Made by a program: the position numbers and the translations under genes. Shown piece after piece: positions 1 to 8,974 of a DNA stretch of 64,000 bases. The notes beneath the pieces were generated by a model. It had not been told where the DNA came from. It searched no databases and saw nothing but the letters and a program-made list of their open reading frames with translations. The stretch comes from JAJISG01 sp964347325 (lineage in GTDB: Archaea; Thermoplasmatota; Thermoplasmata; RBG-16-68-12; JAJISG01). The stretch spans positions 62,001-126,000 of the forward strand of contig CAYFYA010000002.1 in NCBI GenBank assembly GCA_964347325.1, in the 5' to 3' direction. Numbering within the stretch: the first letter of the stretch is position 1; every line of letters starts with the position of its first letter.

Positions 1-2264
1 TAGCAACTGGCAATTGGGTGGGTGGGCGCGCGGGAGTGTCCCAGCTTCTCGACAGGACCTCTCACATGAGCGCCATGAGCCACCTGCGCCGAGTAACCTC
101 CCCGCTCACCAGGAGCCAGCCCCACTTCGAGGCCCGGGATCTTCACCCGACGCAGTGGGGTCGGCTCTGTCCTAACGAGACCCCAGAGGGCCAGAATTGT
201 GGGCTGGTGAAGAACGCTGCTCTTGTGATCGATGTTTCTGAAGGATTTGATGAGAATACTGTCAAGCTGCTGTTGGCGGACCTGGGAACCAAGCAGGTAG
301 GGGGCCAACAAACGGACCTTACCCGTGTCTACGTCAACGGAGACCTCGTTGGTCTCCATCAGGACGCCGAGAGGCTGGCCCAGGAGGTTCGGGAGAGGCG
401 GCGGACGGGGCTGCTGAGCCACGAGGTCAACGTTCGCTTCGATCGCGGGATGAACGAGGTCATCATCAACTGTGACGAGGGACGCATGAGGAGACCTCTT
501 CTCGTGCTCACCGACGGGAAGCCCGTGCTGAGCCGCAAGGACCTGGAGGACCTGAGAATCGGGAAGCTGCGGTGGACCGACCTCATCGACAACGGCATCG
601 TCGAGTGGTTGGACGCGGAGGAGGAAGAGGACACCTACATCGCCGTCTACGCCTACGACGTCCCCCAGGTGTGCTCCCACTGCCGCAAGCCTCTCTCCAG
701 GAGGGATGTCGAGTGGATCAACCTCGGGCTCACCGTCGATGTGGTCGATCTCCAGTGCCAGTTTTGCGGCGAGACCTTCGAAGTCCCGTCCCTGCTCACC
801 AAGGAGCACACACACATGGAGGTGGACCCCTTGGTCATTCTGGGCGTCAGCTCTGGTCTCGTCCCCTATGCCGAGCATAACTCCTCGCCACGCGTCACCA
901 TGGGTGCGGGCATGATCAAACAGTCCCTGGGTCTACCCGCCTCCAACCATAGGATTCGACCCGACACGAGGGGCCATCTGCTCCACTACCCCGAGATTCC
1001 CCTGGTCCAGACGGAGGCCATGAAGTATCTCCACTTCAACAGGCGGCCCGCGGGACAGAACTTCGTCGTGGCCGTGATGTCCTACCACGGGTGGAATATG
1101 GAGGACGCTGTGGTCATGAACAAGGCCTCCATCGAGCGGGGCCTTGGTAGGTCGACCTTCATGAGGACCTACAAGGCCGAGGAGCGTCGCTATCCCGGAG
1201 GCCAGGAGGACCACTTCGAGATTCCCAGCCCCGATGTCCGTGGAGCAAGGGCTGACCTAGCCTACGCGAGCCTGACGCCGGACGACGGCCTCATCAGTCC
1301 AGAGGTCATCGTGGACGGCGGGGACGTCCTCATAGGTAAGACTTCCCCTCCCCGCTTCCTGGAGGAAGAGACCGACTTCCTGACGCCCCAGAAACGGCGG
1401 GAGACCAGCGTCACGGTCCGCCACGGAGAGTCCGGTTGGGTCGACTCTGTCATGCTGACGGAGTCTGAGAATGGCAGCAAGCTGGCCAAGGTGAAAGTGA
1501 GGGACCTCCGAGTGCCGGAACTGGGGGATAAGTTCGCCTCCAGGCACGGTCAGAAGGGGGTCATAGGCCTCATTGCGCCGCAGGAAGACCTTCCCTTCAA
1601 CAAGGACGGAGTCGTTCCAGATCTGCTCATCAACCCCCACGCGATCCCCTCGAGGATGACGGTGGCCCACGTCTTGGAGATGATCGGCGGCAAGGTCGGG
1701 TCCGCAGAGGGGAGGACCGTGGACGGCACCCCCTTCAGCGGTGCGACGGAGGAAGCCCTCAGGAGTGGCCTAGTGGCGAACGGTTTCAAGAGCAACGGTA
1801 AGGAGGTGCTTTACGACGGGAAGACGGGACGAATGATTCCCGCGGAGATCTTCGTGGGAGTGATCTACTACCAGAAGCTGCACCACATGGTCTCCGGGAA
1901 GCTCCACGTTCGAAGCCGCGGTCCCGTCCAGATCCTCACGCGACAGCCGACGGAGGGCAGGTCCAGACAGGGAGGGCTAAGGTTCGGTGAGATGGAGAGA
2001 GACTGCCTTATCGGTCACGGAGCCGCCATGGTAATCAAGGATCGCCTCCTCGACGAGTCGGACGGCATCCTATTATATGTTTGCGGGAACCCAGAGTGCG
2101 GCCACTTCGCCATGAAGGACCGCAAGGGGAACCTGCGGTGCACTGTCTGCGGGAATAACTCGAACATCTATCCTGTCCAGACCTCATACGCTTTCAAGCT
2201 CTTGGTGGACGAGTTGCTATCGCTGGGCGTTTCCATGAGGCTCCAGCTGGAGGACCTCCGATGA
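1..2264 (+). CDS. rpoB: DNA-directed RNA polymerase subunit B (5' end outside window)
   Basis: Second-largest subunit of archaeal RNA polymerase, forming half of the catalytic cleft. The reading frame is open from base 3 at the left edge and begins inside the conserved ATGNWVGGR motif, so the gene is cut by the window; a GTG at 18 is internal and not the start. Visible family motifs include the RSQPHFEARDLHPTQWGR and CPNETPEG blocks, the WLDAEEEE block, GHNxSPR-like NSSPRVTMGAGM, the KFASRHGQKGV catalytic block and a C-terminal zinc site (CGNPECGHF, CTVCGN). Between WLDAEEEE and the THMEVDP block lies an extra segment of about 45 residues with two CxxC pairs (bases 672-767). It overlaps rpoA1 by four bases (ATGA). 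Identity is certain. Confidence 0.98.
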   Translation, partial: ATGNWVGGRAGVSQLLDRTSHMSAMSHLRRVTSPLTRSQPHFEARDLHPTQWGRLCPNETPEGQNCGLVKNAALVIDVSEGFDENTVKLLLADLGTKQVGGQQTDLTRVYVNGDLVGLHQDAERLAQEVRERRRTGLLSHEVNVRFDRGMNEVIINCDEGRMRRPLLVLTDGKPVLSRKDLEDLRIGKLRWTDLIDNGIVEWLDAEEEEDTYIAVYAYDVPQVCSHCRKPLSRRDVEWINLGLTVDVVDLQCQFCGETFEVPSLLTKEHTHMEVDPLVILGVSSGLVPYAEHNSSPRVTMGAGMIKQSLGLPASNHRIRPDTRGHLLHYPEIPLVQTEAMKYLHFNRRPAGQNFVVAVMSYHGWNMEDAVVMNKASIERGLGRSTFMRTYKAEERRYPGGQEDHFEIPSPDVRGARADLAYASLTPDDGLISPEVIVDGGDVLIGKTSPPRFLEEETDFLTPQKRRETSVTVRHGESGWVDSVMLTESENGSKLAKVKVRDLRVPELGDKFASRHGQKGVIGLIAPQEDLPFNKDGVVPDLLINPHAIPSRMTVAHVLEMIGGKVGSAEGRTVDGTPFSGATEEALRSGLVANGFKSNGKEVLYDGKTGRMIPAEIFVGVIYYQKLHHMVSGKLHVRSRGPVQILTRQPTEGRSRQGGLRFGEMERDCLIGHGAAMVIKDRLLDESDGILLYVCGNPECGHFAMKDRKGNLRCTVCGNNSNIYPVQTSYAFKLLVDELLSLGVSMRLQLEDLR
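672..767 (+). other. Extra zinc-ribbon insertion inside RpoB
   Basis: Within the B subunit frame, CSHC and, 28 codons later, CQFC form a two-knuckle zinc-ribbon pattern. In the archaeal and eukaryotic B/Rpb2 sequences I know, the DAEEEE block is joined to the H-E-x-DP block by only a short loop, so this is an inserted domain. Its exposed position on the lobe/external region of B suggests a factor- or nucleic-acid-contacting role, which is inference. Confidence 0.75.
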
Positions 2265-5029
2265 TGGCCATGCGCGGTGTCTCCAAGAGGATTCAGGCCC
2301 TGAAGTTCGCCCTTCTGAGTCCTGAGGAGATACGGCAGATGAGTGCCACCAAGGTCATTACCGCCGACACCTACGACGATGACGGCTTCCCCATCGACAT
2401 GGGCCTCATGGACCTCCACCTGGGAGTCATAGAGCCGGGGCTGCGGTGCAAGACCTGCGGAGGTCGCGTCGACGACTGTCCGGGTCACTTCGGTCACATC
2501 GACCTGGCGATGCCCGTCATCCACGTGGGGTTCGTCAAGGAGATCAAGACACTCCTTCAGGCAACCTGCCGAGCCTGTGGCCGTCTCCTGCTGACGAAGG
2601 ATGAGGCCGACAAGTACCTGGAGGAGATGAGGAGGGCCGACGAGTTCAGCACGGGAGCCGACATGGCCGCCGTGGAGCTGTCGAAACTCACGGCCAAGGA
2701 CGCCACTCGGCGCCAGGTCTGCCCTCACTGCAACGGAGAGCAGATGAAGATCACCCTGGACAAGCCTACCGCCTTCCGGGAGAACGGCCACAAGCTGACC
2801 CCCAAGGAGGTCCGGGAGAGGCTTGAGAGGATCCCCGACGAGGATCTGCGGCCCCTGGGAGTCAACCCCGATGTGGCGAGGCCCGAATGGATGGTATTGA
2901 CAGCGCTACCTGTCCCGCCCGTGACCGTGCGCCCTTCCATCACCCTGGAGTCGGGAGACAGGTCGGAGGACGACCTCACGCACAAGCTGGTGGATGTCCT
3001 TCGCATCAATCAGAGGCTCCGAGAGAACAGGGATGCTGGCGCTCCGCAGCTCATTGTGGAGGACCTGTGGGAGCTGCTCCAGTACCACGTCACGACCTAC
3101 TTCGATAACCAGACGAGCGGCATCCCCCCGGCAAGGCATCGTTCCGGCCGACCTCTCAAGACCCTGGTGCAGCGACTGAAGGGGAAGGAGGGGCGCTTCC
3201 GCTCCAACCTCAGCGGCAAGAGGGTGAACTTCTCGGCCCGGACGGTGATCTCTCCAGACCCCCTCATCAGCATCAACGAGGTGGGCATTCCCGTGAATTC
3301 CGCCAGGGAACTCACCGTCCCCGTTCGCGTCCAGACCTATAACCTCGACATCGTGAAGGAATGGGTCAAGCGGGGCCCCGAAGCCCTGGGCGAGAACGGC
3401 GAGTACATTCCGGGGGTCAACTACGTGATCAGGCCGGACGGGCGGCGCATCCGAGTCACGGACAAGAACGCCGAGGTGGTGGCCGACGCCGTGGAGCTGG
3501 GATACGTCGTGGAGAGACAGCTTGTGGACGGCGACATCGTCCTCTTCAACCGGCAGCCTTCCCTGCACAGGATGAGCATGATGGCCCATGAGGTCAGGGT
3601 CATGGGAGGGAAGACCTTCCGCCTTAACCTCGCCGTGTGCCCCCCCTACAACGCGGATTTCGACGGAGACGAGATGAACCTTCACGTCTTGCAGAGCGAG
3701 GAGGCAAGGGCGGAGGCCAAGGTGCTCATGAGGGTCCAGGAGCACATCCTCTCCCCCCGAGACGGCCGCCCCGTTATCGGCGCCATCCACGACCACATCA
3801 CGGGAATCTTCCTCATGACCTTCCGTGACTCTGTGTTCAACCGGGAGGAGGCCACGCACTTGATGTCCCTCATCGGCGACAGGCCGCTGCCCAAGCCGGA
3901 TAAGAAGGTTGAGGGAGAGCCTCACTGGAGTGGCAAGCGCCTCTTCAGCACCATCCTCCCGGAGGATCTGTCTCTCACCTTCCGAGCCTCCGTCGGGAGC
4001 AGAGGCGAGGAGGAGGAGGAGGGCGTCGTTAGAATCGTCAAGGGGGAGGTGGCTGGCGGGGCCATCGACGAGGGTGCCATCGGCGCCTTCAAGGGCAAGA
4101 TCGTGGACAAGATCGCCAGGGACTACGGGGCCGACCGCGCCCGGCAGTTCATCGACGAGTCGACTCGCCTGGCCATCGGCACCATCATGCTGCGGGGCTT
4201 CACCACGGGCATCGACGACGAGGACATTCCCAACGAGGCGAAGCGGGAGATAGCCGAGGTTCTTGCGACGGCCATGGAGGACGTAGCAGGTCTGGTGGAG
4301 GCCTACAAGGCCGGTGTGCTGGAACAGATGCCTGGTCGGTCCTTGGAGGAGACCCTGGAGGTCGAGGCGATGAAGAAACTCGGCCGTGCCAGGGATGATG
4401 CCGGCCGCATCGCATCACGCCATCTCGGGCTGGAGAACAGCGCCGTAATCATGGCCCAGAGTGGTGCTCGCGGCTCGATGCTCAACCTCAGCCAGATGGC
4501 CGGGTGCATCGGTCAGCAGGCCGTGCGAGGGGAGAGGCTGTCCAGAGGATACTGGAAACGGACGCTTCCCCACTTCCAGCCAGAAGATCTGGGGGCCAAG
4601 GCCATGGGCTTCGTAACCTCCTCCTACAAGAGCGGCCTGAGGCCCACAGAGTATTTCTTCCACAGCATGGGAGGCCGTGAGGGTCTTGTCGACACAGCCG
4701 TGCGCACATCCCGATCGGGTTACATGCAGCGGCGATTAATCAACGCCCTGGAAGACCTCAAGGTCATGGAGGACCGGACCGTCAGGAACACGGCCAGGAC
4801 CATCATCCAGTTCCAGTTCGGGGAGGACGGGGTGGATCCCATGCGCAGCGTCGGCGGAAACCCGGTGGACATCGACGACATCCTCGTGGAGGTGCTTGGC
4901 CCCGATGTTGTGGATTCGGGAAGGGAGGTTGATACCCAGACCGGTGGTTACGGGACCCAGGAGAAGGACCTCTTCGCTGGTGTCGATGAGGAATCTGAGG
5001 CCCTGGAGAGCGAGGAGGGGGAGGATTAG
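2261..5029 (+). CDS. rpoA1: DNA-directed RNA polymerase subunit A'
   Basis: N-terminal part of the largest RNA polymerase subunit, split from A'' as in all archaea. The protein is 922 residues. It shows the N-terminal zinc site (CKTC near residue 63, CPGHFGH near 73), a second pair of CxxC motifs (near 103 and 155), the clamp-core block SNLSGKRVNFSARTVISPDP, and the catalytic magnesium loop NADFDGDEM near residue 464. Start codons at 2261, 2264 and 2270 are all possible; 2261 gives the ATGA overlap with rpoB and implies translational coupling. The stop is TAG and the next gene begins immediately. Confidence 0.98.
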   Translation: MMAMRGVSKRIQALKFALLSPEEIRQMSATKVITADTYDDDGFPIDMGLMDLHLGVIEPGLRCKTCGGRVDDCPGHFGHIDLAMPVIHVGFVKEIKTLLQATCRACGRLLLTKDEADKYLEEMRRADEFSTGADMAAVELSKLTAKDATRRQVCPHCNGEQMKITLDKPTAFRENGHKLTPKEVRERLERIPDEDLRPLGVNPDVARPEWMVLTALPVPPVTVRPSITLESGDRSEDDLTHKLVDVLRINQRLRENRDAGAPQLIVEDLWELLQYHVTTYFDNQTSGIPPARHRSGRPLKTLVQRLKGKEGRFRSNLSGKRVNFSARTVISPDPLISINEVGIPVNSARELTVPVRVQTYNLDIVKEWVKRGPEALGENGEYIPGVNYVIRPDGRRIRVTDKNAEVVADAVELGYVVERQLVDGDIVLFNRQPSLHRMSMMAHEVRVMGGKTFRLNLAVCPPYNADFDGDEMNLHVLQSEEARAEAKVLMRVQEHILSPRDGRPVIGAIHDHITGIFLMTFRDSVFNREEATHLMSLIGDRPLPKPDKKVEGEPHWSGKRLFSTILPEDLSLTFRASVGSRGEEEEEGVVRIVKGEVAGGAIDEGAIGAFKGKIVDKIARDYGADRARQFIDESTRLAIGTIMLRGFTTGIDDEDIPNEAKREIAEVLATAMEDVAGLVEAYKAGVLEQMPGRSLEETLEVEAMKKLGRARDDAGRIASRHLGLENSAVIMAQSGARGSMLNLSQMAGCIGQQAVRGERLSRGYWKRTLPHFQPEDLGAKAMGFVTSSYKSGLRPTEYFFHSMGGREGLVDTAVRTSRSGYMQRRLINALEDLKVMEDRTVRNTARTIIQFQFGEDGVDPMRSVGGNPVDIDDILVEVLGPDVVDSGREVDTQTGGYGTQEKDLFAGVDEESEALESEEGED

Positions 5030-6511
5030 ATGGCTCGAAAAGACACCATCGACGCCTTGCGGCGCAGGAAGGTAGGTGCACGAGTAGCTGCCATCCTGGC
5101 GGACGCTGGGTTCACGGTTGCCTCTTTGAAGAAGGCGACAGTCGCGCAACTGAAGAAGCACATCTCTGAGGAGGACGCCGTTCGAACGCTCAAGAAGCTC
5201 GGGGTCGAGGTGTCGGAGAAGAAGGCCAAGCCAGCAAAGAAGAAGGCGCCCACAAAGAAGAAGGTGCCGACGAAGAGGAAAGCGCCGGCCAAGAAACCAG
5301 GAGCCAAGCGAAAGCGGATTCCGTCCAAGGTTCCCGAGCTTTCCGACTGGGAGAAGCGGGTACAGAGGGTCCTGACGGAGAAGAAGAGAAGGCTGCCCCT
5401 CTCCATAGTTCAGGATGTGGCCGTTCGGGCCGAGAGCCTGAAGCTGAAGAAGGCCGATTTGACGAAGGTCGTGGAGCGGGTCTGCGACGGTTATGAGTCT
5501 CATCTAATCGACCCCAACGAGTCGTGCGGAATAGTGTCGGCCCAATCCATAGGCGAGCCCGGAACCCAGATGACAATGAGAACTTTTCACTACGCCGGAG
5601 TGGCGGAGATGAACGTCACCCTGGGACTGCCGAGACTCATCGAGATCGTGGACGCGCGCCGAGTCCCCTCGACCCCCGTCATGGAGATTTACCTCAAGGA
5701 GGGCAAGAAGGAGCTGGAGAGGATTCGCACCTTCGCCCAAGAGATAGAGATGACCCACCTGGAGGACGTAGCCGAGATCGAGACGGACATTCTCAACAAC
5801 CAGGTTGTGGTCTATCCGAGCGCTGCGAGAATGAGGAGTCGTGGCGTTACGATGGGTGATCTGGACAAGTCCCTCAGGAGGCTTAAGAAGACGAAGGTTA
5901 CGAGGACTGGGGACGGGAAGGAGGAGGTCGATGTCTACATCATGGAGTCGGATCAACCCTCGTACAAGAGGCTTCAGCGCCTCCTAGAGCTCGTAAAGGG
6001 CCTGAAGATCAAGGGGATCGACGGAATCCATCGCGCCATCATACGACGTAGGGGGGATGAGTACGTGGTGTATACGGAGGGCTCCAACCTTGCAGCGGTT
6101 CTCCAGCTCCCCTACGTCGACGCCACCAGAACCTCGTCCAACAACATAACGGAGATCCACGAGGTGCTCGGCATCGAAGCTGCCAGGAATGCGGTCATCA
6201 GGGAAGCTCGCGACACCCTGGGAGAGCAGGGCCTTAATGTCGACGTGCGCCACATCATGCTCGTTGCGGACATCATGACCAACGACGGTGATGTCAAGGC
6301 CATCGGGCGCCACGGCATATCCGGGCGGAAGTCCAGTGTGCTAGCCCGAGCCGCCTTTGAGATTACAGCCCACCACCTCTTGAGGGCCGCGGTTACCGGA
6401 GAGGTTGACTACTTGGATGGTGTGGCGGAGAACGTGATCGTAGGACAGCCCGTAACCCTCGGAACGGGGGCGGTCAACCTAATCTACAGCGGCACCAAGG
6501 CCGGGAAATGA
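5030..6511 (+). CDS. rpoA2: DNA-directed RNA polymerase subunit A'' with N-terminal extension
   Basis: C-terminal part of the largest subunit (bridge-helix side and jaw). The ATG follows the rpoA1 stop directly. The core starts near residue 103 and contains GEPGTQMTMRTFHYAGV (about 177-193) and the jaw block DIMTNDGDVKAIGRHGISG near 420. Ahead of it are about 100 extra residues: a predicted helical domain (1-62, alternating hydrophobic pattern like a helix-hairpin-helix or SAP-type unit) and a Lys/Ala/Pro-rich stretch (64-97) that resembles a histone H1 tail. Archaeal A'' is usually near 390 residues; this one is 493. Function of the extension is unknown. Confidence 0.97.
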   Translation: MARKDTIDALRRRKVGARVAAILADAGFTVASLKKATVAQLKKHISEEDAVRTLKKLGVEVSEKKAKPAKKKAPTKKKVPTKRKAPAKKPGAKRKRIPSKVPELSDWEKRVQRVLTEKKRRLPLSIVQDVAVRAESLKLKKADLTKVVERVCDGYESHLIDPNESCGIVSAQSIGEPGTQMTMRTFHYAGVAEMNVTLGLPRLIEIVDARRVPSTPVMEIYLKEGKKELERIRTFAQEIEMTHLEDVAEIETDILNNQVVVYPSAARMRSRGVTMGDLDKSLRRLKKTKVTRTGDGKEEVDVYIMESDQPSYKRLQRLLELVKGLKIKGIDGIHRAIIRRRGDEYVVYTEGSNLAAVLQLPYVDATRTSSNNITEIHEVLGIEAARNAVIREARDTLGEQGLNVDVRHIMLVADIMTNDGDVKAIGRHGISGRKSSVLARAAFEITAHHLLRAAVTGEVDYLDGVAENVIVGQPVTLGTGAVNLIYSGTKAGK

Positions 6512-6515
6512 GGAC

Positions 6516-6791
6516 GTGCAGGATCTAACGGGACCCCTCAGGGCCGCCATCGAGACGGGCCGCGTGGTCATGGGCGTGAAATCCGCCAGGAAGGCCCTCA
6601 AGGCCAAAGAGGCCAAGCTCATTATCATCGCTCGCAACTGCCCCGATGGGTATTTGAGGTCCCAAAGGCAGGTGCCTGTCAGGGAGTTCCGCGGTAGTAA
6701 CCATGATCTGGGTGCGGCCTGCGGCAAGCCGTTCTCAATCTCCGTGGTCACCGTCGTGGACCCCGGCAAGTCCAACATCCTCAGCGCTTAG
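6516..6791 (+). CDS. rpl30e: Ribosomal protein L30e
   Basis: Large-subunit ribosomal protein of the L7Ae/L30e fold, 91 residues. The sequence shows VVMGVKSARKALKAKEAKL followed by LIIIARNCP and the GSNHDLGAACGKPF block typical of L30e. It starts with GTG four bases after the rpoA2 stop, in the standard archaeal order rpoA2-rpl30e-nusA, so it is co-transcribed with the polymerase genes. It ends with TAG eleven bases before the nusA-like start. An alternative L7Ae assignment is less likely because of this position. Confidence 0.95.
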   Translation: MQDLTGPLRAAIETGRVVMGVKSARKALKAKEAKLIIIARNCPDGYLRSQRQVPVREFRGSNHDLGAACGKPFSISVVTVVDPGKSNILSA

Positions 6792-6801
6792 GTCCGATGG
6801 C

Positions 6802-7227
6802 ATGACCTCCATAACCTTTACGGAGGAGACCTTGAGGCACATCGCGCTCTTCCAGGACCTGACGGGGGCCAACGCCATCGACTGCCTGGACTCCGAAGAG
6901 AAGCTCGTAATCGTGGTGAAGGAGGGGCAAATCGGGCGGGCCGTGGGGAAGAAGGGAGAGAAGGTCTATCGACTGAAGAAGCTCCTCAACAAGGACGTAC
7001 AGGTGGTGGAGCACAGTTCCGACCCTGCCGTCTTCCTGAGCAACGTCTTCAGGAACTACGGCGTCCGGGAGGTCACCCTGGGTGAGAAGGAGGGCAAGCC
7101 CCACGCCATCGTCTCGGTGGATCCGGCCAGGAAGGGGAGGGCGATAGGACCTAAGGCCAAGAACCTCCAGCTGGCTAGGGCACTCGTCAATCGGCACCAC
7201 GGCATCGAGAGCGTAGTCATAGCCTAG
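6802..7227 (+). CDS. nusA: NusA-like KH-domain transcription factor
   Basis: Archaeal NusA homologue made of two KH domains, 141 residues, thought to bind RNA during elongation. The first KH shows the GxxG-type GQIGRAVGKKGEKV near residue 45, the second GRAIGPKAKNLQLARALV near the C-terminus. The ATG at 6802 matches the usual family start (short stretch, then ITFTEETLR); an upstream extension in the same frame would overlap rpl30e and is not family-like. In most archaea rps12, rps7 and EF-2 follow; here the next gene is ksgA. Confidence 0.94.
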   Translation: MTSITFTEETLRHIALFQDLTGANAIDCLDSEEKLVIVVKEGQIGRAVGKKGEKVYRLKKLLNKDVQVVEHSSDPAVFLSNVFRNYGVREVTLGEKEGKPHAIVSVDPARKGRAIGPKAKNLQLARALVNRHHGIESVVIA

Positions 7228-7263
7228 CCCCTTCCTCGTCCGTGACCTTCGTGAGGATGTCCG

Positions 7264-8118
7264 ATGAATGCGTCAGAGGTCAAGCAGCGGCTTCGCGACC
7301 TGGGCATCAGCCCATCCAAGCGTCTGGGACAGCACTTCCTCACCGATGGGGATGTGGCGCGCTCCACCGTGGCGGAGGCGGACATCCGTCCGGGGGATAC
7401 CGTCCTGGAGGTCGGTCCAGGGCTGGGGATACTCACCGAGGTACTCCTCTCGGAGGCGCGGCACGTCGTAGCCGTGGAGAAGGACCCACGGCTTTGCGAC
7501 TATCTCCGCCGTGTCTTCCCCGATCTCGATCTAATTGAGGGGGACGTGTTGCACGTGGAGGTACCCCCCTTCGACCGCGTGGTGAGCAACTTGCCCTACG
7601 AGATATCTTCCCCATTCACCTTCAAGCTCCTTGACACGTCCTTCAAACGGGCCGTCCTTACCTACCAGAAGGAGTTCGCCGAGAGGCTGGTGGCTAGACC
7701 CGGATCCAAGGACTACTCCCGCTTGACGGTAAGGGTCTACTACCGCTGCGATGCTCGCCTCCTGGACACTATCCCGAGAGATGCTTTCTGGCCACCGCCG
7801 GAGGTGGACTCAGCAGTGGTGATGTTGGATCCTAGGGCTCCCCCCTTTCAGGTAGACCTGGAGGCCTTCCGACGCGTGACCGACGCCCTGTTCACCCATC
7901 GGCGAAAGAAAGTCGTGAACGCCCTGCTCTCGGAGTGGAGAGCTCTCTCCCCCTCTAAGGAGGACCTCAGGGAGGCTGTGGAGGCAACCTCCTTCGCCTC
8001 GAAGCGTGCCCAGGAGATGACCCCCGAGGACATGGCAGAACTGACAAACGCTCTCACCCCAAAGGTTAAGGCGCAGCCGCCGAATCTTAAGGCGTCTAGG
8101 GGTTCCGATGGGACGTAA
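7264..8118 (+). CDS. ksgA: 16S rRNA dimethyladenosine transferase KsgA/Dim1
   Basis: Dimethylates the two adjacent adenosines near the 3' end of 16S rRNA late in small-subunit assembly. The protein, 284 residues, shows the substrate block LGQHFLTDGD (about 21-30), SAM-binding VLEVGPGLGILTEVL (47-61), acidic VAVEKDP, the second-strand IEGDVL and the catalytic NLPY (109-112). The C-terminal helical domain has HRRKKVVNALL. It lies 36 bases after nusA on the same strand and overlaps the next gene by 11 bases, so it is probably part of the polymerase/translation transcript or a short operon. Confidence 0.96.
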   Translation: MNASEVKQRLRDLGISPSKRLGQHFLTDGDVARSTVAEADIRPGDTVLEVGPGLGILTEVLLSEARHVVAVEKDPRLCDYLRRVFPDLDLIEGDVLHVEVPPFDRVVSNLPYEISSPFTFKLLDTSFKRAVLTYQKEFAERLVARPGSKDYSRLTVRVYYRCDARLLDTIPRDAFWPPPEVDSAVVMLDPRAPPFQVDLEAFRRVTDALFTHRRKKVVNALLSEWRALSPSKEDLREAVEATSFASKRAQEMTPEDMAELTNALTPKVKAQPPNLKASRGSDGT

Positions 8119-8974
8119 GAAGACCCTCTCCGAGTTACAGCATGCTGAAGTCAAATTCAGGAACCTCCTCGAGAAGCGGGACGAACTCAACGCCGAGGCC
8201 CGCACCATCAGGGAGGAGAGGGATCTCCTTAACCAGAGGAAGGGGGAGCTGAGGCGAGAAGCAAGCAGACTTCGCGATAGGAGGTCTCTCCTGCTGAAGG
8301 AGGTGAGGGACCACAAGGAGAGTAGGAACGAGCTGCAGCGCAAGGCTAAGGAGTTGATACAGGTCAAGCGCAAGCTGAGCGGCAAGCTCAAGGGGAGTAT
8401 AGAAGATGAACTCGCAGACAGAAGGTCCCGCCTCGAGGCTATGGAGACAAAGCAGCAAACGGTTTCCCTGACGCTGGAAGAAGAGCAGAAGCTTCTGGAT
8501 CGAATGAGGGAGGCTCAGGTTGAACTGGCCCGCCTGGAAGCCCTGGCGAAGGCCCATCGAGACGTCCTGCATCGGGTGGAGGAGCTGGATACCACGATCG
8601 ATGACCTCTTCCAGAAGGCCGAGGAACAGCACCAGGAGGTGGTCCGCAAATCGAAGAGCGTCCAAGTGCTGAGGGAGGAGGTCGACGCCAAGACGGAGGA
8701 GCTCGCCCTCCTGATCTCCGAGGCCAACAAGGTGCACGAGACCTTCCTGGCTGTCAAGGAGAAGGCGGACCACTACCATGAGCGAGCCATGGAGATGAGG
8801 AAGAAGATACTCTCCGTCAAGAAGGCCAGAAGGGTTGAGTACGACGAGGCGATGAAGGTCCTCCGAGAGCAGAAGGAGGCCGTGAAGAAAGCCTTGGAGG
8901 ACGAGGAGGCCCTGGAGAAGGCCGTGGAGGAGGCAATTTCCCACCTCAAGAAGGAGGGCAAACTGGAGCTGTGA
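8108..8974 (+). CDS. Archaeal coiled-coil protein (COG1340-like)
   Basis: 288 residues, almost entirely long amphipathic helices rich in Glu, Lys, Arg and Leu, predicted to form extended coiled coils. It matches the pattern of the uncharacterised archaeal coiled-coil family COG1340; the N-terminus (SELQHAEVKFRNLLEKRDELN) and the HERAMEMRKKI-like C-terminal region are typical in my memory, but I cannot align it here. No membrane segment or catalytic motif is visible. It overlaps the end of ksgA by 11 bases and the start of the next gene by four, so translation is coupled. Function unknown; a structural or scaffold role is a guess. Confidence 0.85.
   Translation: MGRKKTLSELQHAEVKFRNLLEKRDELNAEARTIREERDLLNQRKGELRREASRLRDRRSLLLKEVRDHKESRNELQRKAKELIQVKRKLSGKLKGSIEDELADRRSRLEAMETKQQTVSLTLEEEQKLLDRMREAQVELARLEALAKAHRDVLHRVEELDTTIDDLFQKAEEQHQEVVRKSKSVQVLREEVDAKTEELALLISEANKVHETFLAVKEKADHYHERAMEMRKKILSVKKARRVEYDEAMKVLREQKEAVKKALEDEEALEKAVEEAISHLKKEGKLEL

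Noticed and set aside
2906..3925. Long minus-strand frame of 339 codons inside rpoA1
   Set aside because: Lies entirely antisense to a certain gene; it is a product of high G+C and strong codon bias, with no domain.
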